Below, in pieces: positions 23,640 through 35,281 of a stretch of DNA of 64,000 nucleotides. The notes beneath the pieces are model-generated. The model did no database searches. It had not been told where the DNA came from and was given only the letters and a program-made list of their open reading frames with translations. Source of the stretch: Cephalopachus bancanus. Lineage: Eukaryota > Chordata > Mammalia > Primates > Tarsiidae. The DNA lies in contig JAPVLO010000153.1 in NCBI GenBank assembly GCA_027257055.1, forward strand, positions 4,092,001 to 4,156,000, in the 5' to 3' direction. Numbering within the stretch: position 1 is the first letter of the stretch; each line of letters starts with the position of its first letter. Both the position numbers and the translations under genes were made by a program.

Positions 23640-24175
23640 AAGGACAACTAGTTTTCTGTCCCCCCAAGTGTCCCCCAAGCTTCATTCTACTTGGTCACAA
23701 GACATTAAGATTAATATCCCATCTTTATCCCAAGAATTTGTCTTTCAGCTATGGCCCAGCCATTCTTAGGTTATCATCTTTGTCCCAAGAATTCGTCTTC
23801 TAGCTACTGGCCCAGTCATTGTCTGTGTGATTGACCATCCATGACTAATCACCCCCTATGTATCCTGTTGTCGGAGATACAAGAAAACATATCATCACCA
23901 CTGCGACAGCTCCTGTGTTACCTCACCCAAGAATGTTTGCCTGCCCTCCTGGGAAAAAAAAAAGCCTAATAAGCCCCCAGCCCTGAACATCTGGGGCCAT
24001 GCTTTTATTAGCATCTGGCCCCTTCTCTCTCTTGAAAAGTGAATACGTTCTCTTCTAATCTACTTTCTGAATAAGCTATTTTTCTAATCTATCCTCTTCA
24101 CAATTCTTTGCATACTTATGGCACTGGCTCAGCTCACCAACCTAACATTTTGAAAAGTACTGAGAGGCTGAACAT
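23640..24175 (+). repeat. Second LTR-like sequence with an internal 55-base tandem duplication
   Basis: It contains aagcctaataagcccccagc, ctggccccttctctctcttg and tggcactggctcagctcacc, an LTR-like end. A diverged tandem pair (23720-23764 and 23775-23820) lies in its 5' half. The family is uncertain. Confidence 0.35.
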
Positions 24176-24481
24176 ATATATACAACTTAACCATTTCAAT
24201 GTCACATTAATGTTCTGCATTTTTGGTCTTTTTAATTTTTTTTAATCATCCCAGCCTTATTTTAGCAGATGCCAATATTTTCTAGTCCCATTTCAAGGTC
24301 TCGGTATTAGCCACATAATATTCTACCTGTTTAAAATGAGTAAGATCACTGTCATGGAGGTTGTAAACATTTCTTATATTTGATTTTAACTAATAATGTA
24401 ATCAATAGAGCCACAAGCGAAGACTAATAAAGCATAAGAGTGATAAATGATACTTAGAAAATATGCTTAAAATAAAAATAA

Positions 24482-24504
24482 TTTGTGTATGTGTGTGTGT
24501 GTGT
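24482..24504. repeat. (TG)n microsatellite
   Basis: A short, slightly interrupted TG run. Confidence 0.9.
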
Positions 24505-24614
24505 ACCAATCAAGTACATTCCAAAGTTAGAAGAAAACTAACCTGAAAATAAATTTAAAATTAATCCAAAATGGCAAGAGTGCTCAAGTAATGTAAATCA
24601 TTGACTCAGATCTT

Positions 24615-24905
24615 TTTTCTTTTTTTTTTTTGAGTTGGAGTCTCACTCTGTCGCCCAGACTGGAGTGCAGTGGCTGCTCCCGGCTACCGCAGCCTTGACC
24701 TGCTGGGCTCCGGCGATCCTTCCACCTCAGCCTTCCAAGTAGCCGGAATTACAGGTGCACGCTACCACGCCTGGCTAATTTTTTTATTTATTGTAGAGAT
24801 GTGGTCTCGCCCGCCCAGGCGGGTCTTGAACCCGCGGGCTCAGGCAATCCACTCACCTCAGCCTCCCAAAGGGGCGGGATTACAGGCTGAGCCACCGAGC
24901 CCGGC
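24615..24905 (-). repeat. Young lineage-specific Alu, minus orientation, with target-site duplication
   Basis: Poly(T), then gagttggagtctcactctgt, to gccaccgagcccggc. The duplication tgactcagatctt / tgactcatatctt lies at 24602-24614 and 24906-24918. Confidence 0.93.
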
Positions 24906-25737
24906 TGACTCATATCTTAATTTGATAGGAACTTTTTGACTTAGAGACCAAGAGCCATGTTCCAGTGTGGTAGTCAATGGGAAGTGAGTACCACAGCCTG
25001 CCACTACAGAGGTGTGAGTCTGCAATCCATTGCCAAGGCACTCCAAGAACAGCTGTCCCACCAGATGTGCCCTCCCGCTTTACTGAGGAAAGTTGGTAGC
25101 TTTAGGCAAGATCTTTGAGCCTATTTGCTTTTCAAGAAGGTATATCCTCAAGGGTTTCTCCCAAGACCTTCTATGATCCCCTCATTAGAGATGTTATTTT
25201 CTCCTCCTTCCTTCATCAGTATCCACTATCTCTAAACACATTTCTATTTATTGGATGCCAATGTCTACCATAAGAATACATTTTTCCATCAGCCATTTCC
25301 AACCATTCTTCTCCCTTCCCTCTTCTTTCTCCATCCAATGCATTTTGAAAAAGATCTATCTCTTCATCTCACTCTTTCCCCCACCAAATATGCAAACATG
25401 GAGTGTGTGAACAAGCTTCCCTCCCCCTGTCCAATTCCCACTCCACTACACCCATCTTTAATTGCCCCGGAAGCCTCTGCAAAGTCAGGAAGCAATTAGT
25501 TTGCCCCTGAGGGAAACCAGCCAGAGAGGAAAGCCAGATGCAGAGAGTAATTCTGCTGAGAAAACCACCTCCAGTCTCCTCTAGACAGAAGCCATTTTCA
25601 AACTACATACAGTTTTTTGAGACTGAGTTCCAAAGAAGTGCCTCAGGGGCCACTGAGGGAGGCAAGTGGAAGGTTCCAGGACATAATCAGTCAGATTAGT
25701 TCCACTTTATCTGTTTTATGTTGTAAGATTCTGTGCA

Positions 25738-25740
<3 letters not shown>

Positions 25741-25787
<47 letters not shown>
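25741..25787. repeat. (GT)n microsatellite, (CA)n in the OSMR transcript
   Basis: An uninterrupted GT run of 47 bases, 160 bases downstream of the OSMR exon 15 donor in transcript direction. Confidence 0.97.
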
Positions 25788-25791
<4 letters not shown>

Positions 25792-25947
25792 AAAGGGTTT
25801 CATTGAGAGAAAAGAGGTAGATGGGATAAGGACAAGAAAGGTCTAAAAATTCCAGATCTAGACAAACACTAGACAAGGCAACATTTCTGTAATTCATTAG
25901 TTTCCCAGAAACTCCTAAGAGAAGAGTTTTGATTTGGAAAAACTCAC

Positions 25948-26115
25948 AGTGTTCATCTGGAGTCGTGACCTTTGTGAAAGTAGCATTGGGGCCCTCGCCA
26001 GCACTTGTGTATGGAGTGACGAAAAACTCATGGGAAGATTCCGGCTGTAGGTTTTCTACAGTGACTGTCTTTTGTTCCGGGTTATCGATTTTGTGTATGC
26101 AACATACTGAATCAG
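25948..26115 (-). CDS. OSMR: OSMR exon 15: last fibronectin III half
   Basis: The acceptor atatcacag ends at 26116 and the donor is GTGAGTT at 25947. The 168-nt exon encodes (A)[19 protein letters not shown] to [18 protein letters not shown](S). The pattern [14 protein letters not shown] is the G-strand end of an FNIII domain just outside the membrane. Confidence 0.96.
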
Positions 26116-26720
26116 CTGTGATATATAAAAAAAAAAAAGTTAAAGTTTTTTTCAAGAAAAAATTATTAAAAGTATGGTAGAGATCTTGTGAGAGCTGGAC
26201 ACTAATACTCTTGTTAATGCAAAAATTTTAAACCAACCAAAAATCAAATCATAATTTCATCACTCTGGGGACACTGGTGAAATGTTCCGGAGATGACACA
26301 AAAAAGCAAAATAATCCACTAAACAAGAGATATTGGCGATCTAGGTAGAGCATACACATTTGCAAAAGCAGTAAGAGCTTGAAAGAGACTTAAACATTTG
26401 TTATAATAACACTCAGTCAAGTCAAAGAAAGAAAGAAAACAGGGCAAGAAAGTTTCATAAGTAGTAGGACTTCTTAAGGTGCTGATGTTGTTTTGAGTGT
26501 TTCTAAAAATACCAGGCCTCATTGTTTTTGACATAAGTTAAAATCTTGCCCCCACCTCCCACCTTGTTTATTCTACTGATTTGTGAAGAACACCTCTTGA
26601 TCATCAAATTATGTAAGAAGAGAATTTGGCCTGGCCACAGTCAGAGATACAAGACTTTCCAATGATTTTGAATAATGAGATCTTAGAAGAATAAACAAAC
26701 AAATTAAAAATAGATGTCAC

Positions 26721-26894
26721 CTGAGAGAGCTGCCTTTTTAAATCCCAGGTGGCACTGGCTTGCCTTGGATTTCAGATAAACATGGTACCCTTGAATAAAA
26801 CCAGGTTGGGATTCAGTGGAATAATTCTTCCAACTCAGAGTGAAAGAGCGTGATGTCAATTTATCCACAGTCACTTTAGGGTTGTCTGAAGGAG
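26721..26894 (-). CDS. OSMR: OSMR exon 14: fibronectin III
   Basis: The acceptor ttttcctag ends at 26895 and the donor is GTGACA at 26720. The 174-nt exon encodes (A)[19 protein letters not shown] to [19 protein letters not shown] and [15 protein letters not shown] are FNIII B- and C-strand signatures. Confidence 0.96.
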
Positions 26895-27094
26895 CTAGGA
26901 AAAGAAGTTGGGGTAAGAAAAAATTCATAATTTGAAAACACAGCCTCAAAACGTTCATGTCAACTAAAAGTAGAGCCATAATCAGCTCTGGAGGTTGTAA
27001 GAACTTATGCCAAATTAGGGAGTGTTATCTGTTTCTCTAGAAGATGTGTGTCTTGATATTGTTTGTGTTAGCTGGAAAGGAGTTGAGCAATCTT

Positions 27095-27178
27095 CTTGTT
27101 CAAGCCTTGCCTTCCACAGATAAAGATATGAATGCCCAGAGGGAATAAATAACTTGCACAAGATCACACAGAAAAGGA
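27095..27178 (-). repeat. MIR fragment
   Basis: Sequence gaataaataacttgcacaag, atcacacagaaaagg resembles the conserved MIR core in reverse. It is short and diverged. Confidence 0.4.
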
Positions 27179-27200
27179 AGGAAGGAAGAGAGGGAAGCGC

Positions 27201-27219
27201 GGGGGGGGGGGGGGGGGGG
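27201..27219. repeat. G19 homopolymer
   Basis: Nineteen consecutive G on the + strand (C in the OSMR transcript), in the intron before exon 14, just after a GGAAGGAAG-rich stretch. Confidence 0.9.
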
Positions 27220-28083
27220 CTGGCTAAGAGTCTTTCTTAGATTTAATTCTGCTCTAGAATTCTAAATAGTGCTTAAGAGACGACCCAACCACAAAACCTA
27301 TTAAAGCGAGGTGGAGGAGGAGGAGGGTTCTGTTCAAAGAGGCAAGGAGGAATTTGAAAAACTTTAGTTCTCAGGTGGTGGCAATGCAAGCTGTCCAAGT
27401 GTCATTGAAAAAAATCCTGCAATGTTTATTCTTGAAGGCTTCTCTGAGGCCATTTTCCCACACATGCTCATGCACGTTCAGACTGTACACCCTGACACAT
27501 ACAAACAACACACCTCCTGCCTGCCTCAGAGCCAGCTGTGAACTGTGAGTTAGCTCCTGCCAAAAGAAAAACCCTTGGGAGTTGGTTAGTGTGAAGCAAT
27601 CAAGAATGTCAAAGAAGATGAATAAGCAACCCCACAAGAGGGTCAAAAATCTCCTATGCTGCTGGTAAGGCAGTGGTAGCATTTCTAGGGGTGATTTCAC
27701 GACAGGTCTGTAAAACTTACAAATTACAAAATAGATGAAAAAAAGATTCGGGAAATTCAAACCCTGTGACTGATGTAGTCTACTTCTAAGCCTTCATTTA
27801 AAATCCATTACCAGTGGTATCAACAAAGATTTAGCTAAAATGATGAGGATTCATATAGGGCATAAGAGATTGGGCAAAAGAAGAAAGATATTCAGCAATG
27901 AGATTGAATGAAAATGTCTTATGCTTGTATGATTAAAAATAAATTTAAAAGCCCAACTAACAGGATAAATGGGACATCAAAAATTAGGTAAGGTCCTGGA
28001 ATCTCCCTAAACCCAAAGCTAGGAATCTGTGAAGGGCTCTGAACAAGTCTGCACATGGGGCACATTACAAGTCTTAAACTTAC

Positions 28084-28188
28084 CTAGTTCCTGGGAATAT
28101 CCTGTTTTTTTTTCTAATAAATAAGCAATCCTTTTTGTAGATAAACCATAAATCTTGAAATTGTATCGGATGCCTGGTCTAAAAGCAT
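28084..28188 (-). CDS. OSMR: OSMR exon 13: fibronectin III
   Basis: This 105-nt exon is interrupted in longer frames. The acceptor ttccctag ends at 28189 and the donor is GTAAGTT at 28083. It encodes (D)[19 protein letters not shown] then [15 protein letters not shown](A). Phases fit exons 12 and 14. [12 protein letters not shown] is the FNIII F-strand motif. Confidence 0.95.
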
Positions 28189-28524
28189 CTAGGGAAGAAA
28201 AGTCAACAAATTTTTAATAACACAGAATGGCATTTGCTAATTCTGAAAGAAAAAAAAATGAAAAATGAACTTGTGTTTCCCTAATAACTCCTCTCAGGAA
28301 TTTTGTATTTCATCTCTACCATCTTTCCCCCTTCTGCAAAGCATTGGAGTCCTCCGTGTTGCAGATATGTGACCCTTGTCTTGCATCCAGCAAGACCTGC
28401 AGGGACTGGCCTCCACAGCGTCCCCTCAGCACAAGCTCTCAAACACATCCGTATCCACGTGCATGCCTGGGACTGGGTGCAGAATTAGACCAGACATATA
28501 AAATGGTTTCCACCCCCCCCCACC

Positions 28525-28808
28525 TTTTTTTTGAGTTGGAGTCTCACTCTGTTGCCCAGGCTAGAGTGCAGTGGCACGCTCACAGCCACCACAGCTTTGA
28601 CCTCCTGGTCTCAGATGATCCTTCCGCTTCAGCCTTCCAAGTAGCTGGAATTACAGGCACCATGCCAGGCTAAGTTTTATTTATTTATTGTAGAGATTAG
28701 GTCTCGCCAAATTGCCCAGGTGGGTCTCGAACCCATGAGTTCAGCCAATCCTCTCGCCTCGGCCTCCCAAAGTGCTGGGATTATAGACGTGAGCCACCAC
28801 GCCCGGCT
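28525..28808 (-). repeat. Alu, minus orientation, intermediate age
   Basis: gagttggagtctcactctgt through ttatttattgtagagattag to gagccaccacgcccggct. It shares the local Alu type's gagttggag start but is more diverged. Confidence 0.9.
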
Positions 28809-29138
28809 CAAACCCTTCTTTGATTCCAAATATTCCTCCAATTACTGGCCTTCCCTCTTCCTATGAAAGTCAAGATTCTTGAAGGATTTGTTTCCACTTT
28901 CTCATTTCCCTTCACACCTGCGCCTCTGCAATCTGCCTCCAAAACCCACAGTGCCACTGAAATTGTCAGGGGCCTTGATCCCCTGCCAGATTTGGACACT
29001 TTCCACATCTTTCCCTGAGCCCAGTAGATGGCGCCATCCACTCCTCCCCTCCAAGCTGAAGCCACAAACCTGAGTTCCCGTGGCTTTGCTAAACCAGCAG
29101 TCTTCATATTACAAATCTAATGTAGGAGGTGAGCGTTC

Positions 29139-29182
29139 AAGTTCTACATGTTCTACTGAAAGTGAAGAAGTTGATGATCAAC
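29139..29182. repeat. Source segment of an inverted local copy
   Basis: These 44 bases reappear in inverted orientation at 29308-29351 with seven mismatches. Confidence 0.8.
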
Positions 29183-29244
29183 TCTATGTCCCAAACAGTT
29201 CCAAAATCCACGTAATTTCTCTGCTTTTGTAAAAGCTCTCTGGG

Positions 29245-29436
29245 GGCCAGGCATGGTGGCTCATGCCTGTAATTCCAGCACTTTGGGAGGCCAAGTGATT
29301 CACCCTCCTTGATCAACAACTTCTTCAGTTTCACCAGAACATGCAGAGCTTGTTTGAGGTTACAGTGAGCTATGATCATGCCACTACACTTCAGGCTGGA
29401 CTACAGAGAAGGGTCTTATCTCTAAAACAATAAAAG
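29245..29436 (+). repeat. Degenerate Alu with a foreign inverted segment in its middle
   Basis: It starts ggggccaggcatggtggctc and keeps cagcactttgggaggccaag, then non-Alu sequence at 29300-29355, then returns at gaggttacagtgagctatga and ends in an A-rich tail. Confidence 0.85.
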
Positions 29437-29755
29437 TTTAAAAAAATTTTTTTTGAAAGCTCTCCAAAAAACCGTTACACTATCTCTCTGCCATTTATTT
29501 AGAGAAAAAGGTTTAGAGAAAAAGGTTTAGAAAATGTATTCCCACCTTAGGTCTAGACATTCTCAGCAAACGTAGATTTAAAGGTCAAATCTTAGGACAC
29601 ACTCTTGTAATACCTGAACTCCTAGCACCCATGCTGGATTTTTTCTTTCAAAATTATTTGCTTAGCACAAAGTATCTGTGTGGCAGTCCACAATCCTAGT
29701 TGAACTTGCTGCAAGGTAGATATAGCATCACAGTGACATGGAAGGTTCTTTTTAC

Positions 29756-29935
29756 CTGAGCTAATGACTGTGCTTGTGGCATCGGGACCCAGGTTTTTCC
29801 ACTGAAGATCACAGAGCAGGTCCTGGGGCCGGTCACACCACTCCACCACATAGCTTATGACATCTCCGGACTGGGGCTCCCAAGACATAGAGACTCCATC
29901 CTCTGTGCCATTAATTCTTTGTTCCTCAACTTCTT
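29756..29935 (-). CDS. OSMR: OSMR exon 12: fibronectin III
   Basis: The acceptor tatatacag ends at 29936 and the donor is GTAAAAAG at 29755. The 180-nt exon encodes (K)[19 protein letters not shown] to [11 protein letters not shown](D). [18 protein letters not shown] is an FNIII B-to-C strand pattern. Confidence 0.96.
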
Positions 29936-30244
29936 CTGTATATAAATAAATAGGGTAATGCTTCAGGTTTAATTTCCTGTAATTTTTTTAAGTGTCTAAG
30001 GAAGATAATAAATGTATGTGTGCTCTGTATCTGGCAGGGGCAAGCCCTACCACTTCCATGGCCACAGGGGTTGGATGGGGATGTTTTCACGGGTGTGTTC
30101 CTGTCTCTCACTTCCTAGTGAGTATTCACTGTGACTTTCAGATGCTTCTCATGGCCATCTTCTGAGACCCACCCAGACTTCAGCACCTAGAACAGAGGTG
30201 AGCACACCCCTGCCAGCAGGACAGTTTCAGGCTAGTTCAGGCTG

Positions 30245-30412
30245 GTTTTTATACGAATGGCTTTAAGACTGTGGAAGGGTTATAAAAAACCAAATAAACC
30301 AGCAAATAGGGTACAGAATATATAACAGAGACAGTATGATCTGCCAAGCCCAAGATGTTTACTCTCTGCCCCTTTATCAAAAAATTTGCTGATCCTTGAC
30401 CTAGAACCATGT
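30245..30412 (+). repeat. Old hAT-like DNA repeat
   Basis: ataacagagacagtatgatc, aagatgtttactctctgccc and atttgctgatccttgaccta match a family also present in reverse at 49180-49400. I am not sure of the name. Confidence 0.5.
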
Positions 30413-32465
30413 CTAGGACTCAATATGGCCTTCAAAACATTGAATGAACGACTAATGCTGCTTAATTCCCCCACAATAATGGTCAGCTGCCCGAACTAAC
30501 CACTGCTTCTGAGATGTTAGGGGGAGGAATTCAGTTGAGGGCAAAAAATGAAGAAGAAAATTCAAGCAGGTACCAAATTGGATTATGTGAGAATGTGCAC
30601 ACAGTTTATGACTGAGGCCGCCATCGTAACATATTTTATATGCTAAGGTAGTTTTCTTAACATCTGACAATTGGAAGAAAGGTGACCTGGTCTCAAGGGA
30701 ATAGCAGTTCTACTGACTTCCAGCAGGACTACACCTTGACCTTGAGTCGTGAGAATTTCTCCTATTTCCACAGACTTACACTAAGAACAGATTGGTTGTT
30801 TATCTGTAATTCAAATTTAGCTGGGCATCCTATATTTTATCCAGCGATCCTAATTAGGACTGAACTTTGGTATGAAAGCTCGGTGCTATTCATTTTTCTA
30901 GTGCATCAAATTATTATCCAGCTAGGGGAACCCAAAGGAATATGTAGCCCTAGAGATAAAGTAAAAGCCCAAGAAAGCTTCATAGATCCTACATATATGG
31001 TTTCTCTACCTTCCTCCATCAAAGTAACAAATCTCTTTCACATAGAAGTTGACATTTTTCACTTCATTATTCCCACTAGCTAAAATTTAATTCCAAACTC
31101 GGGGTTATAGCTCTTAGCAAGCTCCTTCTTTAAAACTGAAGATATGTTTTAAGGGTTGAAGGCAGAGAAAAGAGTAAGGGAATCTTTTTTAAGTCATTCA
31201 CAACCTAGTGTAAACTGGCTTAACCTTAATTGGTTTTCTCATGGAACATTTTACACACTAGTGATTTAAGAACATGGACCACTTTAGGGAAAGCTAGATG
31301 GAGCCTCCCATAGGCAGTTCTGGGAGTCTGAAGGCAGGGCAGGGGATAGAAAGTATGGTGTGAATTCACAGACAGCCCCCAAAACAGATAACAGCACTCA
31401 GCATGGCTGCTTTGAACTTAGCCCTTATCAGAGGCAATTTTTCCTTTATCTACCAGCTACTGCAGGCTGACTGAAACACTCCTTTTTCCTGTTCTGGCCC
31501 TAGTGAAGTCAGAATACAACTTTCTGCAAAGGTGGCACGAAACTACTCTTAAATGAACTCCTAGAGCTTTTCTTCAGTGGTACAACACTCATTTCTTTTT
31601 CTTATCTGACACACTGAACAGTTCTTTACAAAATCAAAATAAAACAAAACAATATCTTCTAATCCAGTCCATTTAACTCAAATTGAAACTGAGTTTGAGT
31701 AATAGGTATCATACAACCTGCCATCAGCTCATAACCAGGGTCTGGAAAATTTAATAGCAGGAACTGAAGGGTGACATTATAGCAAGATTCATGAATGATC
31801 TTATGTTGTCAATTGCCAACCTCTTATGCCCGCATGTGTGTCATCTCATAGCATGTGACAGTGGGGGTTTACTCTTTTTATGGTTCTCTAAGGAGGAAGT
31901 TGCTATCACTATTGATTTGGCAAGTAAAGTAATTTCCACCTTGTTTGCTCTTTCACAAGCTAAGAGATTAGCCTATATTGTATTTCATTCTACAAAGTTG
32001 GCAGAGGCCCTAGTGAAAGATGATGCCAGTTATTAGGATCTCTGGAAATTTTCAAGGGCTCTTTCTAGGTGACAAAGACTGACAACATTTTTTACAACAT
32101 AGCCAATGCAACTCATATTTCACAAGCCACAAAACTCTCAAATACTAACTCTAACTTTCAGAAAGGACTGTTTGTTGAGATTGCATTTACTGGAATAAAT
32201 TTGAGAGAATTTCTCAAGTACACTGAAGAATTCTTGGGACAGAAATGTCCTGAGTCATGGCTGAAATCTTCTTCTTCCCACACTGATGGAGACTGTCCAA
32301 ACGAAAGGTGTTGACACTCTTGACCCCAAAGAAAATGACTAACCATTTGGTGACTGGATATTGTCTTCCTAAGTTGTTTGTCTTCTCAATTTATCCATCA
32401 CTTCTTAATAACATCATCAATATTTTCTAAAGAATAAAAACAAAACGAAACAAAAACAAACTCAC
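30413..32465. other. OSMR: OSMR intron 11, 3' part, no recognised content
   Basis: It shows no recognisable repeat or exon. Open frames at 30682-31083, 31791-32036 and 32069-32314 (133, 81 and 81 codons) have no similarity I can recognise and no splice context. Confidence 0.5.
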
Positions 32466-32688
32466 TGTTTTCAACGTCGGCAGAGATGACCATGACAGAA
32501 GCCGGAGAAGTGCCCACACTGTTATTGGCTGTGATGCAGATTTGGTAGGAACATCGGTCAAGGATTAGTTTTGTGCCAGTGGCTGGTGCAGGAATGGAAT
32601 GAAGCTCCAACTTGGAGGGTTTGTCTAGATTTTCTATAGCTACATTATAGAACAGGATCCTCCCATTGGAATGAAATTTTGATAATGG
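32466..32688 (-). CDS. OSMR: OSMR exon 11: fibronectin III
   Basis: The acceptor ttttttcag ends at 32689 and the donor is GTGAGT at 32465. The 223-nt exon encodes [20 protein letters not shown] to [14 protein letters not shown](K). [20 protein letters not shown] is a classical FNIII F/G-strand end. Confidence 0.96.
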
Positions 32689-32783
32689 CTGAAAAAACAT
32701 TGATAATCATTTTTAAATGGGCTTTACTTTGAAAGGAATTTGTATAATCAGTTTTCCACTTTGTTTCTGTACATCAACTGCCT

Positions 32784-32785
<2 letters not shown>

Positions 32786-32824
<39 letters not shown>

Positions 32825-32856
32825 ACACACACACACACACATACACACACACACAC
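32786..32856. repeat. (CA)n microsatellite, (UG)n in the OSMR transcript
   Basis: About 35 CA units with two TA interruptions, ending 98 bases upstream of the exon 11 acceptor in transcript direction. Confidence 0.97.
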
Positions 32857-33933
32857 CAGCAAATTCAAACAGCTTAATGGAGAAAATGACCCTCTCAACC
32901 AGGCCTGAAGTGAGACATTCTAATCCAACCGAAGTTGAGAAGAGAAGAGAATTACTGGGGGATGAAATACCCAAGAGCATAATGTGTCCAGAGGAGAGGG
33001 ATCAAGTCTGCAATCTAGAGGAAGGGAAACTCTATAACCTGGAAGAAAAAGAGACTTAAGGGGGTAGAAGCTGAGAAAAGAGCAATAATTAGAAATAGCA
33101 CCACCCTGGGATCCTACTGGAGAAGCCTGCATCCTGGCATCAGCCCACTTCCAGTTGTGTTGTCCGTATACATCTGTACAGGGACAGCTGCTCCTTATAC
33201 CCAGAACCCTCTTCTAGATGCTCCCCCATGTTGTAGATAATTTCCTCACCACTTCCAGGGTCTGTTCTTTGGGCCTACTCTCTCTAGAACAGACTGTGTC
33301 CTTGGTATGTGCACACCTAGACCTGAGAGTGAGCTGGGGGTGGCTGTCTGTGTGGGGTGTGAAAGGACCCTGGATATGAAGGCTGGAATGTCTGCATGTG
33401 TGGAATGTGCCAATCTGGAGGTAAAAAGAAAAGTGGGGTAAGCTGTGGCCACAGTCAACTCTCTCAGCACCGCCATGTTTTTGTATGAAACCCTGAAGAA
33501 TCTGAGAGTTCTGAATACAAACCTAGTCTTCCAGGTGGTCATGAAGGTATATTAGGCAAGACAGAAGGATAAAATGTATTTTACATTACAGTTCTTTTAA
33601 GCTAGATCCATAACTTCTAAATGTAAATAGTATGAGTGTTTAAATATTCATAACTTTTAACTGTGGTTGTCCACTTGTATCCTGGGCTCTGCAAAAGTTA
33701 GGAGGGCCTGAGTTGAAGTTGCAGAGAAGTTTCTAACAACCTTAACTGGTCATTAGGAGCATGGGCTGTCAATGAAGTAGAGTGGGATTCCTTCACTGGG
33801 TGAGAAATTCTATTGGAATTCAGTAAAGTGTTAGTGTTAAGATCCCTCCCAGTTGGGATACTGCATTAATCCACAGTTTCACACAGGAAGACACAATGGC
33901 AACAAATCAGACTTTTTGAATCTGCACATCTAC

Positions 33934-34010
33934 CTTCCAGAATAAGGTCACAATACAACTCCCTGGCTCTGACTTCACATTTCTCCAGGCATCAGGAGCC
34001 TCTGAGGGAG
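33934..34010 (-). CDS. OSMR: OSMR exon 10: start of fibronectin III region
   Basis: This 77-nt exon is too short to be obvious alone. The acceptor caaatttcag ends at 34011 and the donor is GTAGATG at 33933. It encodes (A)[19 protein letters not shown] then VTLFWK. It leaves in phase 0, matching exon 11. Confidence 0.95.
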
Positions 34011-34701
34011 CTGAAATTTGCCAAAGAAAAGTTATTGAGTCATAATATGCATATAAAGCAACACACTCAACTTTTTTCTAGATCAGTCAAGGACATGATG
34101 ATTATCTGTGCTACCTGAGACTAGCTTCTCCGCTGTTCAATCTCTGTGACTTCTACTACTTGTCCATTGCCACACTGCTCACTCACCACTAGGTGCACAT
34201 AGTAGGTATTTTATTAAAAGGTCAGCTGCCTGTGAAAGCCTTTATAAATGTCAAGTCTTAGAATTTCTAGAAGCCACCAAAGAATTTTGGAATAACTTGT
34301 CAGACCAATTCTCGGAGTTAGGTAAATGTCCCTTTTTTTTTTCCTGGGCAACAGACTATTACTACTTCCTTGTCGCATTTGTGAAGGCTGCAGTAGAGGA
34401 ACACTACTGGAGAGCCATCTTAGGGCAAGGTTCGCTCTTCCTCAAGATTTCCCATGGCTGACCATGTTGCTGGAGTCACTGCCTGGGAACGCCTCCTAGT
34501 CCCCCTCTACTGGGAAAACCTCATCCACCTGCCTGCGCCTGGGTCACCTGCCTGCCTGTGGACACTCAGAGCACCTGCTACACTCTTTCCTGTTCATGTC
34601 TCTCACCATGCTGTCCTAGCCAATCCTTGTTTCTCTGCCAATAACCTGTGGGAGTCCCAGGGCCGGGGACCTTAGCATATCTGACTTTAAAACTCTGGCA
34701 C

Positions 34702-35002
34702 TGGCAAAGCACGGAGCTTCATGCCTGTAATCCCAGCACTTCCAAGACGAGAGGATTGCTTGAGCCCAGGAGTTCAGGTCCAGCCTAGGCAACATACCTC
34801 ATCTCTACACAAAATTTTAAAAATTGGCTGGGCGTGGTGGCACACACCTGTAGTCCCAGCACACATGCCTGTAGTCCCACCCCTGTAGTCTCACCCCATG
34901 CACAGGATGTAAAGGCTGTGGTGAGCTATGATCATGCCACTGCACTCCAGCCTGAACAACAGAGTGAGATCCCGACTCAAAAACAAACAACAACAACAAC
35001 AA
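34702..35002 (+). repeat. Old Alu, plus orientation
   Basis: catgcctgtaatcccagcac, ggagttcaggtccagcctag, gggcgtggtggcacacacct and gcactccagcctgaacaaca, with an AAC-patterned tail. Part of the right monomer (34855-34900) is locally duplicated. Confidence 0.88.
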
Positions 35003-35281
35003 TCTATCATCTAGCTCAGGGCCTGGCACTTCATGATATATTGTTTGAATGAATAAAAAGCAAATTAAGAAGGAAGCCTTAAAACACCCTGCTTCAATGT
35101 CCCAATATTTTCTGGTCTCCATCCCTCACTCAGAAGTCTTTGCAAACTGATTGATTGATTGATTTTTGCATCTAAATATGCACTTGTTCAACAACTTCTG
35201 AAGAAAGGTTAGTCTTTCAATTCAAATAAACTCTGAGTACCCCATATAAAATTGTTTGGGGGATCTCATTCATACATAATA

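Larger units (their letters stand above)
19606..25947. other. OSMR: OSMR intron 15
   Basis: This 6.3 kb intron holds several Alus, a 61-base duplicated MIR piece, an L1 fragment, LTR-like segments (22855-23365, 23640-24175) and a GT tract. I see no additional exon. Confidence 0.75.

Noticed and set aside
30682..31083. 133-codon open frame on the + strand in an OSMR intron
   Set aside because: No recognisable motif, no repeat or splice support; consistent with chance in AT-rich DNA.
31791..32314. Two neighbouring 81-codon frames that look protein-like
   Set aside because: They are in different frames and resemble no protein I recognise. A decayed processed pseudogene is possible but cannot be supported without a search.
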